DNA of 64,000 nucleotides from Vulcanimicrobiota bacterium. Its GTDB lineage: Bacteria > Vulcanimicrobiota > Vulcanimicrobiia > Vulcanimicrobiales > Vulcanimicrobiaceae. Position 1 is the stretch's first letter, and each line of letters starts with the position of its first letter. Location of the stretch: the NCBI GenBank assembly GCA_003168375.1, contig PMSI01000001.1, positions 1,426,001 through 1,490,000 on the forward strand, read 5' to 3'. Positions 44,187-51,992 of the stretch are shown piece by piece. The notes beneath the pieces are model-generated. The model worked only from the letters and a program-made list of their open reading frames with translations. It was not told where the DNA came from and ran no database searches. The translations under genes and the position numbers were made by a program.

Positions 44187-46537
44187 GAGCGGGGCACCGC
44201 GCCGAACCGTTCGCGCAGCGTGGCGACGATGCGCTGCATTGCGGCGTCGGCCGCTTCGTCGGTCAGCGTCGTCTCGTCGCTCTGCAGCACGATGCGTAGC
44301 GCGAGCGATTTCTTCCCGTCGCCGATCTGCGGGCCGCGGTACTCGTCGAACACGGTCGCGCTGCGCACGAGCGGTTCCTCACGCACCGCGCCGGCGAGGT
44401 CGCCGGCGAGGACGCTCTCCGGTACGACGACCGCGAGATCGCGGTCGACCGGCGGGAACTTCGAGGGCGCGACGTACTTCGGCGTCACGTAGGGCGGGAG
44501 CGCTTCGACGAACAGCGTCGCGAGCGCGGTCGTGTCGGCGACGTCGTAGGCCCGCGCGAGACGCGGGTCGACGATCCCGACGTAGCCGGCCAGCATCTCG
44601 CCGACGTGCAGCGCCGCGGTCTTGCCGGGATGGAGCGACGCGAACGTGCCACGCGCGACGCGCGCATCGAGCCCGGTGATCCGCCGCAGCAGCGCCAGGA
44701 CGTCGGACTTTAGCCGTCCGAACGCGCTCTCGCCACCCGCGTGTAGCGCCGTGAGGTGAACGGTCTCCCGCGGGTCGGGGTTCGATTGCGCGAAGACATG
44801 GCCAAGTTCGAAGCGCAGGTACGGCCCCTTCGACGAGCTCAGGGCAGGCCAAGCCGCACGATCGCGCGCGGCGAACTCGAGCAGCGCGGGCGCCAGCGAG
44901 AAGCGCATCCAGCGCTGGTCTTCGCTCAGCGGGTTCGTGATCTCGACCGGCTCGTCGATCGCGATCCCGCTCGCGCGCCAGGTTTCGGCGACGCTGCCCG
45001 GCTGCAGCGAGAGCGAGAGGACCTCGGTGTAGCCGAGGCCGGCCAGCGTCACGGCGAGTTCGGTCTCGCGGTCGAACGCCGCCGAGTCGACGTCGTGCGG
45101 CGCGACGGCGGGCGTCTCGGCGCGCACGTGGTCGTAGCCGACGACGCGCGCCACTTCCTCGACGAGGTCGGCGGCGATCGTGACGTCACCGCGCCAGTAC
45201 GGCGGCGTCACGACGAACTCCGCGTCCCGGCGTGCGACGGCGAACCCGAGCGAGGACAGTGCCGTCTCGATCTCGCCGGGCGTCAGCGTGAAGCCCAGCA
45301 GCCGTTCGACCTCGCTCGCGCGCAGGGTGACGGGGGCGGGCTCCGTTGCCGGCATCCCGGCCGCCTGCGGCATCGCCACGCTGCCGCCTTCTTCGGCGAG
45401 CAATGCCGCGGCGCGGGCCGCGCCGAGGTCGGCGAGTGCGAGCGGCAGCGACTTCTCGAACCGGCTCGAAGCCTCGGTGCGCAGCTTCAGCCCGACCGAC
45501 GCGCGCCGGATGCGCGGCCCGGTCCAGGTCGCCGCCTCGATCAGCACCTCGCCGGTCGTCGCCTCGACCTCGCTGCGCTGCCCGCCCATGATCCCGGCGA
45601 TCGAGGTCGGGCCCTGGTCGTCCGCGATGACGATCGCGCGCGTGTCGAGCACGCGCTCCTGACCGTCGAGGGTCGTGAAGCGCTCGCCGTCGTTCGCGTC
45701 GCGCACGATGAGGTGCTTCCCGGCGACGCGGTCCCAGTCGAAGAAGTGCAGCGGCTGACCGAGCTCGAGCATCACGAAGTTCGAGACGTCGACGACGTTG
45801 TTCAGCGGCCGCTGTCCGGCGAGCGCGAGCCGCACGCGCATCCACGCCTGTGCCGGGCGCACCCGCAGCCCGCCGACGCGCTGGTAGACGAAGCGCTTGC
45901 AGTCGACCGTCTCGATCGTCACCCGCGCGTCGTCGCCACCTTCTTCGTAGTGCACCAGCGTCGACGGTTCGTGCAGCGGCACGCCGAACGATGCGGCGAG
46001 CTCGCGCGCGAGCCCGACGATCGAGAGCGCGTCCGGCCGGTTCGGGGTGACGTCGACCTCGAGCACCGGTTCGCCGAGCCGGAAGTGGGCGATCAGATCG
46101 GTCCCGAGCGGGATCGACGGTTCGAGCTGCATGATCCCGTCCTCGAACCAATCGGCGGGAAGCCCGATCTCTTCGGCCGAGATCAGCATCCCCTCGGAGT
46201 CGACGCCGCGCATCTTGCGCGGCGCGATCTTCAGGCCGCCGGCGAGCTCGGCGCCGATCGTCGCGACCGGGATCGTCTGGCCTTCGGCGACGTTCGTCGC
46301 CGCGGTCGCGATCAAGAGTGTCTTCGCGCTGCCGACGTCGATCGTGCAGAGCTGCAGCCGGTCGGCGTTCGGATGCCGTTCGAGCTTGACGATTCGCCCG
46401 ACGACGACGTTGGTCAGCCGGGGCCGCATCTCGATGTCGTCGACCGGGAACCCGAGTGCCGCGAGCCGTGCGACGATCTCGTTCGCGTCGGCCGGAAGGT
46501 CGGCGTAGTCACGCAGCCATGCGATCGGCACGCGCAT
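44183..46537 (-). CDS. pheT: phenylalanyl-tRNA synthetase beta subunit
   Basis: 784-residue beta subunit of the alpha2-beta2 enzyme. RVPIAWLRDYADLP at the N-terminus, a tRNA-binding (EMAP-like) domain with VVGRIVKLERHPNADRLQLC and RKMRGVDSEGMLISAEEIGL, the B3/4 editing domain (LGQPLHFFDWDRV, IAGIMGGQRSEV), B5 and a core with SLQPGSVAETW, and the C-terminal anticodon-binding domain (FPPVDRDLAVVV). A dispersed repeat sits in frame near residue 565 (ALSSSKG), beside the catalytic-like domain. Start overlaps the pheS stop (TGATG). Confidence 0.95.
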   Translation of the reverse strand: MRVPIAWLRDYADLPADANEIVARLAALGFPVDDIEMRPRLTNVVVGRIVKLERHPNADRLQLCTIDVGSAKTLLIATAATNVAEGQTIPVATIGAELAGGLKIAPRKMRGVDSEGMLISAEEIGLPADWFEDGIMQLEPSIPLGTDLIAHFRLGEPVLEVDVTPNRPDALSIVGLARELAASFGVPLHEPSTLVHYEEGGDDARVTIETVDCKRFVYQRVGGLRVRPAQAWMRVRLALAGQRPLNNVVDVSNFVMLELGQPLHFFDWDRVAGKHLIVRDANDGERFTTLDGQERVLDTRAIVIADDQGPTSIAGIMGGQRSEVEATTGEVLIEAATWTGPRIRRASVGLKLRTEASSRFEKSLPLALADLGAARAAALLAEEGGSVAMPQAAGMPATEPAPVTLRASEVERLLGFTLTPGEIETALSSLGFAVARRDAEFVVTPPYWRGDVTIAADLVEEVARVVGYDHVRAETPAVAPHDVDSAAFDRETELAVTLAGLGYTEVLSLSLQPGSVAETWRASGIAIDEPVEITNPLSEDQRWMRFSLAPALLEFAARDRAAWPALSSSKGPYLRFELGHVFAQSNPDPRETVHLTALHAGGESAFGRLKSDVLALLRRITGLDARVARGTFASLHPGKTAALHVGEMLAGYVGIVDPRLARAYDVADTTALATLFVEALPPYVTPKYVAPSKFPPVDRDLAVVVPESVLAGDLAGAVREEPLVRSATVFDEYRGPQIGDGKKSLALRIVLQSDETTLTDEAADAAMQRIVATLRERFGAVPRS
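44827..44848 (-). repeat. dispersed repeat, copy 6, inside pheT
   Basis: CCTTCGACGAGCTCAGGGCA plus GG, in frame in pheT and read there as PALSSSKG. Confidence 0.75.
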
Positions 46538-47583
46538 CAGGCCAAACCCTCGGCGAAGCCCGGTGTGTTTTCGATGAACGCGCGGATGTCGTTGATGTCG
46601 TGCCGCTTCATCGCGATGCGCTCGAGCCCGCAGCCGAACGCCCAGCCGGTCACGGCGTCGGGATCGTAGCCGACCGAACGCAGCACGTTCGGATGGACCA
46701 TCCCGCTCCCGCCCAGCTCGATCCAGCCGCTCCCGCCGCAGGTGCGGCATTGTACGGCGGCGACCTCACCGGTGCCGGCGCAGGCTGGGCACTTGACGTC
46801 GATCTCCGCCGACGGTTCGGTGAACGGGAAGAACGACGGCCGGAAGCGCACGTCGGCCGACGGTCCGAACAGCTCGCGGCACATCCCGACCAGCATCCCC
46901 TTGAGATGTCCGAAGTGGATCCCGTGACCGACCATCAGCCCTTCGACCTGGTGGAACATGAACAGATGGCGCGCGTCGTTCGCGTCGCGGCGGTACGCCT
47001 TCCCCGGCACGATGATCGCGATCGGCGGACCGTGCTTGCGCATCGCGCGCACTTGCATCGGCGAGGTGTGCGTGCGCAGCACGAGATCTGGGCGCAGGTA
47101 GAACGAGTCGAGTCCTTCGCGCGCGGGATGATCGGGCGGGATGTTGAGCGCGTCGAAGTTGTTCGCGTCCGTCTCGATCTCCGGACCCAGCACGACGGCG
47201 AAGCCATGGCGCGTGAAGTAGCGCGCGACATCGATCGCAACGTGCCGCACCGGATGGATCGCGCCGATCTTCGCGGGCGGTCCCGGGAACGTGACGTCGC
47301 TCGTATCCTCGAGCGAGCGTGTGAGCGCGGCGTTCTCAACGCGTGCGAGCGCTGCGGCGAGCTCGGCTTCGAGCGCCTGGACCGCCTCGTTGATCACTTT
47401 CCCGGCGCCGGGCCGCTCGGACGGCGGCAGTTTGCCGATCCCCTTGCGAACCTCGGTAACCGCGCCGCTGCGCCCGAGAAACGCAATGCGAACCTCGTCC
47501 AGAGCGCGCGCGTCGGACGAGCGCGCGACCGCGTCGCGGAAGCGCGCGGTCAGCTCCGCGAGGTTCATGTCGAGTTCACTCAT
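46537..47583 (-). CDS. pheS: phenylalanyl-tRNA synthetase alpha subunit
   Basis: 348-residue catalytic subunit. The N-terminal coiled coil is followed by class II motifs: HPVRHVAIDVARYFTRHGF, GPEIETDANNFDALNIPPDH, RTHTSPMQVRAM (motif 2), FHQVEGLMVG, and GWAFGCGLERIAMKRHDIND (motif 3). An insert around residues 265-290 holds two pairs of Cys (CPACAGTG, CRTCGGSG) that probably form a small zinc site; some bacterial PheS have a similar Cys cluster there. ATG with the first pair MSELD. pheT overlaps by one base. Confidence 0.96.
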   Translation of the reverse strand: MSELDMNLAELTARFRDAVARSSDARALDEVRIAFLGRSGAVTEVRKGIGKLPPSERPGAGKVINEAVQALEAELAAALARVENAALTRSLEDTSDVTFPGPPAKIGAIHPVRHVAIDVARYFTRHGFAVVLGPEIETDANNFDALNIPPDHPAREGLDSFYLRPDLVLRTHTSPMQVRAMRKHGPPIAIIVPGKAYRRDANDARHLFMFHQVEGLMVGHGIHFGHLKGMLVGMCRELFGPSADVRFRPSFFPFTEPSAEIDVKCPACAGTGEVAAVQCRTCGGSGWIELGGSGMVHPNVLRSVGYDPDAVTGWAFGCGLERIAMKRHDINDIRAFIENTPGFAEGLA

Positions 47584-47593
47584 GCCGGGCTAT

Positions 47594-47616
47594 GTCATCC
47601 TGAGCTTGTCGAAGGG
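47594..47616 (+). repeat. dispersed repeat, copy 7
   Basis: GTCATCCTGAGCTTGTCGAA plus GGG, 10 bases upstream of the pheS start in its leader; it may affect ribosome access. Confidence 0.8.
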
Positions 47617-47633
47617 GGTCATACAGAAATGCG

Positions 47634-47662
47634 AACGCCCAGTCCTGGAGGACCGGGCGTTT
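47634..47662 (-). terminator. hairpin in the pheS leader (terminator or attenuator)
   Basis: On the minus strand AACGCCCGGTCC pairs with GGACTGGGCGTT (one G-T) around a four-base loop, followed by CGCATTTCTG. A second hairpin, CCCCTTCG/CGAAGGGG (47686-47708), and a third, CCCGCG/CGCGGG (47709-47727), precede it. The U-tract is short, so termination is possible but uncertain. Confidence 0.45.
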
Positions 47663-47714
47663 CACACCATCTTTCGTTCTTGGTCCCCTTCGTTTCTCGA
47701 AGGGGTGGCCCGCG

Positions 47715-47813
47715 TCAATTCGCGGGCGAAGGATGCAGGTGCCGGTACATCAGGTATGCGCTGATCGAGCCTGTCGAGCTAAACAATTTCCAGAATACGT
47801 CGGAGGTGCGCAT
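47715..47813 (-). CDS. YqzL-like micro-protein upstream of pheS
   Basis: A 32-codon gene with a good ribosome site (AGGAGAGGG, about 14 bases before the ATG). The product reads MRTSDVFWKLFSSTGSISAY, then LMYRHLHP and four more residues. The pattern F-W-x-x-F-x-x-T-G-x4-Y-L-x-[YF]-[KR] is that of the small YqzL family of Firmicutes and others, whose role is unknown. Its five aromatic codons (F, W, F, Y, Y) upstream of pheST also raise the possibility of a leader peptide sensing charged tRNA. It lies between the promoter and the pheS-leader hairpins. Confidence 0.65.
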   Translation of the reverse strand: MRTSDVFWKLFSSTGSISAYLMYRHLHPSPAN

Positions 47814-47873
47814 AGGCGTCGGCGGTTCCCTCTCCTGTCTTCGGTGCGCGCGCAGTTCGCGTCGGCAGGGGTG

Positions 47874-47902
47874 AGTATAGCACCACCCCAAGTGCCCGCC
47901 AA
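47874..47902 (-). promoter_or_regulatory. sigma-70-type promoter for yqzL-like/pheST
   Basis: TTGGCG-N17-TATACT on the minus strand, about 60 bases upstream of the micro-gene start. It is immediately downstream of the TrmH gene end, so pheST-cvpA need not depend on that gene's transcription. Confidence 0.6.
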
Positions 47903-47913
47903 GTCTTGACAGA

Positions 47914-48711
47914 TCAGGGTTTTTCGGCGACTTGACAAGGGTCTTGACAGCGCATCGCTTCGTACAGAACGATGCTTCCCGCGACGGCCGCGTTCAAGCT
48001 CTCCGCCGGCGACCGCTGCCGAATCCGGACCGCGCGGTCCCAGCGTGGCAGCCAGTCCCGCACCCCCCGCCGCTCGTTGCCGACCGCCAGGACCGCGTTC
48101 GCCGGAATCCCCACGACGCCGAGGTCCTCGCCCTCGGTGTCGGTCGCGATCACCGGCCGCCCGGCGGCGGCCGCGGCGGCCAGCAGTTCCTCGGGGTCGA
48201 CCACCGCAACCGGGACCCGAAACAGCGAACCCATCGCGGCCCGAACCACCTTGGCGGCGAACGGATCGGCGCCGCCGCGCCCGAACAGAACGCCCGCGGC
48301 CCCGAAGGCCTCGGCTGACCGGACCAGCGTCCCGGCGTTCCCGGGGTCGTTCACGCCGGCCAGCAGCAAGACCGGCCCGTCGCCTGCGAGAACGTCCGCG
48401 ACGGCTCGCGCCGGCAGGTCGAACACGGCGAGCACGCCGGTCGGGGTCTCGAGGTCGGAGAGCCGCTCGAAGACGCGATCCGGCACGAGGTACACCGGGA
48501 TTCCGTCGGCCTCCCAGCGGGCCGCCGCGAAGCGCTCGAGACCGCCGGCGGTGGTAAAGATCTCGCGCGGGTGCAGCCCGCTCCGGTCGGCCTCGTCCAG
48601 CAGGGTCGGGCCCTCGGCCGCGAAGCGGCCCTCGGCACGCCGTCCCCGCGGGGTCCGGAGCTCGCGCACTTGGGCGACGCGGGGGTTGTGCGGGCTCAGC
48701 TCGGTCGGCAC
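47914..48711 (-). CDS. TrmH/SpoU-family RNA 2'-O-methyltransferase
   Basis: 265 residues. The N-terminal L30e-like substrate domain is followed by the knotted SPOUT domain: VLLLAGVNDPGNAGTLVRSA (motif 1, with the Asn-Pro-Gly-Asn-Xaa-Gly core), NAVLAVGNERRGV (motif 2) and VRIRQRSPAESLNAAVAGSI (motif 3, SAM-binding knot). It methylates a ribose in rRNA or tRNA, the exact site unknown. GTG at 48711 (VPTELSPHN) is chosen; the frame is open further upstream but crosses the palindromic repeat. Divergent from a small membrane-protein gene. Confidence 0.88.
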   Translation of the reverse strand: MPTELSPHNPRVAQVRELRTPRGRRAEGRFAAEGPTLLDEADRSGLHPREIFTTAGGLERFAAARWEADGIPVYLVPDRVFERLSDLETPTGVLAVFDLPARAVADVLAGDGPVLLLAGVNDPGNAGTLVRSAEAFGAAGVLFGRGGADPFAAKVVRAAMGSLFRVPVAVVDPEELLAAAAAAGRPVIATDTEGEDLGVVGIPANAVLAVGNERRGVRDWLPRWDRAVRIRQRSPAESLNAAVAGSIVLYEAMRCQDPCQVAEKP

Positions 48712-48717
48712 GCGCGT

Positions 48718-48793
48718 CCCTTCGACACGCTTAGGGCAGGCTCCACGGGGTCGCGGTCCGGTGGACGAGCTTGCCCCGAGCGTGTCGAAGGGC
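48718..48793. repeat. inverted doublet of the dispersed repeat (REPIN-like)
   Basis: CCCTTCGACACGCTTAGGGC (and AGGCTC after it) faces its near-perfect complement, ending CCGAGCGTGTCGAAGGG, across about 25 bases. Arms of ~27 bases differ at about three positions, giving one 76-base imperfect palindrome. It occupies the gap between the divergent TrmH-type and membrane-protein genes. Confidence 0.8.
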
Positions 48794-48798
48794 CGGTG

Positions 48799-49188
48799 GT
48801 GAGGGACAGCCGCATCGCCGAGATCGTCTGGATGGTCGTGATCGCCGTGCTCGTTGCCGGCGGCGGGAACATCGTCCTCGGACTGCTCGGGGAGCATCGC
48901 GGCTTCGCGGCGGTCGCGCTCGGCGTCGTCGTCGTGCTGGCGTTCCTCGCACTGCGCCGGGCCTTCGTCGCGAACGCGCCGAGCGCGCGGCTGGACGTCA
49001 CGAAGGCGGCCGCGTACTTCGTCGCGGCGATCCTCGCCTTCGTCGCAATCGGGCTGCACGTGCACTGGGCGATCGGCGCGTGCATCGCGGCCGCCGAGGC
49101 GGCGCTCGTCTTCGATATCGTCACGATCGCCGCGCGTCCGCCCTCAGCCGGTCCTGAGCCTGTCGAAGGGGGTAAAGAGAGGACCTGA
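48799..49188 (+). CDS. small membrane protein of unknown function
   Basis: ~129 residues with four hydrophobic segments (IAEIVWMVVIAVLVAGG, IVLGLLG, AAVALGVVVVLAFLAL, YFVAAILAFVAIGLHVHWAIG, AAAEAALVFDIVTIAA). No family recognised. GTG at 48799 (another GTG at 48796) directly follows the repeat doublet, and the C-terminal end is encoded by another repeat copy, so the last residues AGPEPVEGGKERT are probably not original. Its TGA overlaps the ATG of the next gene. Confidence 0.55.
   Translation: MRDSRIAEIVWMVVIAVLVAGGGNIVLGLLGEHRGFAAVALGVVVVLAFLALRRAFVANAPSARLDVTKAAAYFVAAILAFVAIGLHVHWAIGACIAAAEAALVFDIVTIAARPPSAGPEPVEGGKERT
49151..49170 (+). repeat. dispersed repeat, copy 8
   Basis: GTCCTGAGCCTGTCGAAGGG, encoding PEPVEG at the C-terminus of the small membrane protein. 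Confidence 0.75.
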
Positions 49189-49589
49189 TGCCGGTTTTCA
49201 TCACGGGCGGTACGGGATTTATCGGCGCGAGCGTCGTCCGCGAGCTGCGCCGCCGCACCCACGTCGTGCGCGCGCTCGCGCGCAGCGACGCCGCGGCCGA
49301 GAAGCTGCGCGAGCTCGGTGCCGAGCCGGTGCGCGGCGAGATGCGCGACCTGCAGCGAGGCGCGTCGGTCCCCTACGTCGAGGTCGCGCACGCCGCTTCG
49401 CGCGCCGCCGGCCGCGAGGGCCGTGTCGTTCACGTCGCGCTCGAGGACGCGCGCGCGCAGATGGGCCCGTACGCCGACGCGCTGGCGTGCGATCTGCAGC
49501 TCGACTGCGGGAAGGCCGTGCGCGAGTTGGGGTGGGAGCCGCACCGCCCGACGCTGCTCGAAGAGTTCGCCAACACGTCGGTCATCTGA
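49188..49589 (+). CDS. NAD-dependent epimerase-like protein with internal deletion
   Basis: The 133-residue product begins as an extended-SDR epimerase (FITGGTGFIGASVVRELRRR, LARSDAAAEKLRELGAEPVR) but after ~52 residues jumps to the C-terminal part of such proteins (GREGRVVHVALEDARAQMGP, RELGWEPHRPTLLEEF). About 150-170 residues, including the catalytic YxxxK and most of the substrate domain, are missing, yet the frame is intact. It is probably inactive. ATG overlaps the stop of the membrane protein; NUDIX gene follows directly. The start and stop look normal, so an in-frame deletion is the likely origin. Confidence 0.7.
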   Translation: MPVFITGGTGFIGASVVRELRRRTHVVRALARSDAAAEKLRELGAEPVRGEMRDLQRGASVPYVEVAHAASRAAGREGRVVHVALEDARAQMGPYADALACDLQLDCGKAVRELGWEPHRPTLLEEFANTSVI

Positions 49590-49590
49590 G

Positions 49591-50115
49591 GTGCAGCTGC
49601 TCCGTTCGCGGCGGATCTACGACGGCAACGTCGTCAACCTGCGCGTCGACACGCTGCGCCGCGCCAACGGGGAACCGCACGACATCGAGGTGGTCGAACA
49701 CGCCGAAGCCGTCGTCGTCATCGTGCGGCCTCGGCCGGACGAGATGCTGCTGGTGCGCCAGTACCGGCATCCGCTCGCGCGCGAGAACTGGGAGGTCGTC
49801 GCGGGCGGGATGAATCCCAGCGAGTCGCCCGAGGACGCGGCGGCGCGCGAGCTGCGCGAGGAGACCGGCTACGTGGCGCATCACGTTACGCGGCTGTGGT
49901 CGGCGTTCTCGGCGCCCGGTTTTTGCGACGAGCTGCTGCACTTCTGCACCGTCGATGGCTACGATATCGGCGACGCCGAGCCGGACGAAGGCGAGGAGGA
50001 CATGCAGCTCGGCATCTTCGCGATCGACGAGCTGTGGCGAAAGATCCGCGCGGACGAGCTGCCGGACGCGAAGACGCAGATCGCGGTGCTGTGGGCACTG
50101 ACCGCGCGCAGCTAG
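49591..50115 (+). CDS. NUDIX hydrolase (ADP-ribose pyrophosphatase-like)
   Basis: 174 residues. The NUDIX box GGMNPSESPEDAAARELREE plus TGY spans about residues 75-97 with both catalytic Glu-Glu positions. The preceding RQYRHPLARENWEVVAGG and the following FSAPGFCDELLHFC place it with ADP-ribose/ADP-sugar pyrophosphatases (NudF-type). GTG at 49591, one base after the epimerase stop. Substrate specificity is inferred. Confidence 0.88.
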   Translation: MQLLRSRRIYDGNVVNLRVDTLRRANGEPHDIEVVEHAEAVVVIVRPRPDEMLLVRQYRHPLARENWEVVAGGMNPSESPEDAAARELREETGYVAHHVTRLWSAFSAPGFCDELLHFCTVDGYDIGDAEPDEGEEDMQLGIFAIDELWRKIRADELPDAKTQIAVLWALTARS

Positions 50116-50135
50116 TCGTTGCGCTGCAGACGGCC

Positions 50136-50477
50136 TTGCTGCGCGCCGTCGCCGAGTTCGGCGACGACGAGAGCTTCGAACCCCATCGTGCGCGTGTACT
50201 GGCGACCGCCGCCGCACTCGACTACGTGCTGATGCTCGCGACCGGGACGACCGGCGTGCGAATCCCCGCCCGTGACGCCGAGCGCGCGATCCACGAGGGG
50301 ATGGCGCGAGCCGTCGACGACCTGATCGCTGTCGCGACGACGATCGGGCGGATCGGGACGCCGCCCGCGATCGGGTTTTCGCGCGAGGCCGCGGCGTCGC
50401 TGCGGGCGATCCTGCGCGACGAACAGCTGGAGACCGACGACCGCAGCTTCGCGGTGATCGCGCTGGCCAACGCATGA
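50136..50477 (+). CDS. hypothetical protein, all-helical
   Basis: ~113 residues, rich in Ala, Arg and Asp, predicted helical throughout (RARVLATAAALDYVLMLATG, HEGMARAVDDLIAVATTIGR, SLRAILRDEQLE). No family recognised. No good start is visible: TTG at 50136 is used, but the frame is open back into the NUDIX gene. Its last bases overlap the ATG of the alpha/beta hydrolase by four, which supports real translation. Confidence 0.5.
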   Translation: MLRAVAEFGDDESFEPHRARVLATAAALDYVLMLATGTTGVRIPARDAERAIHEGMARAVDDLIAVATTIGRIGTPPAIGFSREAAASLRAILRDEQLETDDRSFAVIALANA

Positions 50478-51364
50478 CCTTCGACCGCGAACGGATCCTC
50501 GAATCGCTCGACCAGCCGGAAGCGGCGCTGCTGGGTGAGGAGATGCGCTCGATCGTCCTCGACCGCGGCGTGCGCACGCCGCGTGTCACCGTGCTGCTGC
50601 ACGGCTTGACCGCAAGCCCGCGCACGTGGCGCGAGTTCGCGCGCGTGCGCCACGAGCGAGGAGAGAACGTCCTGGTCCCGCGGCTCCCGCGCCACGGCCA
50701 CGCCGACCGCATGTCCGAGGCACTGGCGGGACTCACCAGCGAGGAGCTCCTCGCGCAGGGCGAGCGCATCCTCGATGCTGCGGCGGCGCTCGGCAAGGAG
50801 ATCGTGCTCGTCGGTCACTCGCTCGGTGGATCGCTCGCGCTGCACGTCGCGCACCACGATGCGCGGGTCGACCGGGTCGTCGCCGTCGCCCCGTTTCTGG
50901 GGTTACGGCTTCTTCCACGCGACTGGCATGCGTGGGCCCGCGCGGTCCTCGAGAAAACGCCGAACCGCTTTCTCTATTGGAATCCGATCGACAAGGGCCG
51001 CGGCGTCCCCGAGCACGGCTACCACCGCTACACGACGCGCTCGCTCGCAGCCGGTCTCGCGCTCGCCGACGCACTGCGCGAGGACGCGAGGACGGGGCCG
51101 CCGCGCGGCCGTCACATCGAGATCGTCCGCAACGCCGGCGAGAGTTCGGTGAACAACCGCGCGATCGACGATCTCGTCGCGCGCTGGCGCGCGGCCGGCG
51201 GCGAGGGCGTGCGCGTGCTGCGGGTGCTCGGCCTCGGGCGCTCGCACGACATCGTCGAACCCGAGCGCAGGCACGCGCCCGCGGGACGGTTCCTGCCGAT
51301 GCTGCACGCAATCCTCGACGCGCCACCGGCCGAGGCGGACGCAACCCTCGACGCCACGGCGTAG
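50474..51364 (+). CDS. alpha/beta hydrolase (carboxylesterase/lipase-like)
   Basis: 296 residues with VTVLLHGLTASPRTWREFAR (oxyanion loop), VLVPRLPRHGHADRMSEAL, the nucleophile elbow IVLVGHSLGGSLALHVAHH (Ser ~ residue 117), and the C-terminal SHDIVEPERR supplying the catalytic His. No signal peptide, so cytosolic. The opening 'HGLTASP' resembles carboxylesterase Est/YvaK-type monoacylglycerol lipases. Starts inside the end of the previous gene. Confidence 0.85.
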   Translation: MTFDRERILESLDQPEAALLGEEMRSIVLDRGVRTPRVTVLLHGLTASPRTWREFARVRHERGENVLVPRLPRHGHADRMSEALAGLTSEELLAQGERILDAAAALGKEIVLVGHSLGGSLALHVAHHDARVDRVVAVAPFLGLRLLPRDWHAWARAVLEKTPNRFLYWNPIDKGRGVPEHGYHRYTTRSLAAGLALADALREDARTGPPRGRHIEIVRNAGESSVNNRAIDDLVARWRAAGGEGVRVLRVLGLGRSHDIVEPERRHAPAGRFLPMLHAILDAPPAEADATLDATA

Positions 51365-51368
51365 GTGC

Positions 51369-51947
51369 CTAGTGAACCGCCTCGATCGTGACGTTGAGGG
51401 TCACCTCGTTGCCGACGATCCCGCGGGCGTAGGTCATTCCGTAATCGGAGCGCCGGAAGCGGCCGACGGCGTCGTAGCGGACGCGCTGTTTCCCATCGGC
51501 CTCGCGGCGCAGCGCGACGAGACGCGCGTCGAACGTCATCGGACGGGTCACGCCGCGCATGGTGAGCTCGCCCTCGACGTGAAACGTTCCGTGGCCCGTT
51601 TCGAACACGCGCTCGCTCGCGAAGGTGATCTTCGGAAAGCGCGAGACGTCGAAGAACCGCTCGCCGCGCAGCTGCGCGTCGCGCTGCGGATCGCCCGTGT
51701 TCAGCGCCGCCGCGTCGAGCATGGCGTCGATCAGCAGCGGGACGGTCTCGGCGTCCGCGGTGACGATCGTCGCCGACACGATCGGGATCGCCCCGGTGAT
51801 CCTCGCGATCAGCAGATGCGAGACGGAGAGCGAGACACCGGAGTGCGCGCCGTCGGCTGACCATACGACGTCGGCGAGCGCAGGCAGCGCCGATCCGCCG
51901 AACGCCGCCGTCAGAGCGCAGATCCCGAGCGTGCTGAATCGCAGCAT
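51369..51947 (-). CDS. YceI-family periplasmic lipid-binding-like protein
   Basis: 192 residues with a signal peptide (ALTAAFGGSALPALADV, cleavage near residue 26) and a YceI lipocalin-like barrel. Landmarks are HSGVSLSVSHLLIARITGAI, DTGDPQRDAQLRGERFFDVS in the form NTGDPQRDAQLRGERFFDVS, FPKITFASERVF, GELTMRGVTRPMTFDARLV and the closing VTLNVTIEAVH. YceI proteins bind polyisoprenoids or other amphiphiles. Transcribed alone, convergent with the hydrolase five bases away. Confidence 0.9.
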   Translation of the reverse strand: MLRFSTLGICALTAAFGGSALPALADVVWSADGAHSGVSLSVSHLLIARITGAIPIVSATIVTADAETVPLLIDAMLDAAALNTGDPQRDAQLRGERFFDVSRFPKITFASERVFETGHGTFHVEGELTMRGVTRPMTFDARLVALRREADGKQRVRYDAVGRFRRSDYGMTYARGIVGNEVTLNVTIEAVH

Positions 51948-51992
51948 ACTCGGGTTGTACGGGTCAAAGTTTAAGAAAGTATGATCGGCTGG

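Noticed and set aside
44756-46669. 637-codon frame antisense to pheT
   Set aside because: Arg/Asp/Gly-rich shadow of a well-supported tRNA synthetase gene.
47870-47900. T-box-like GGGTGGTGC upstream of pheS
   Set aside because: It lies between the -35 and -10 of the likely promoter and lacks the flanking T-box core and specifier stem, so it is not transcribed as a riboswitch.
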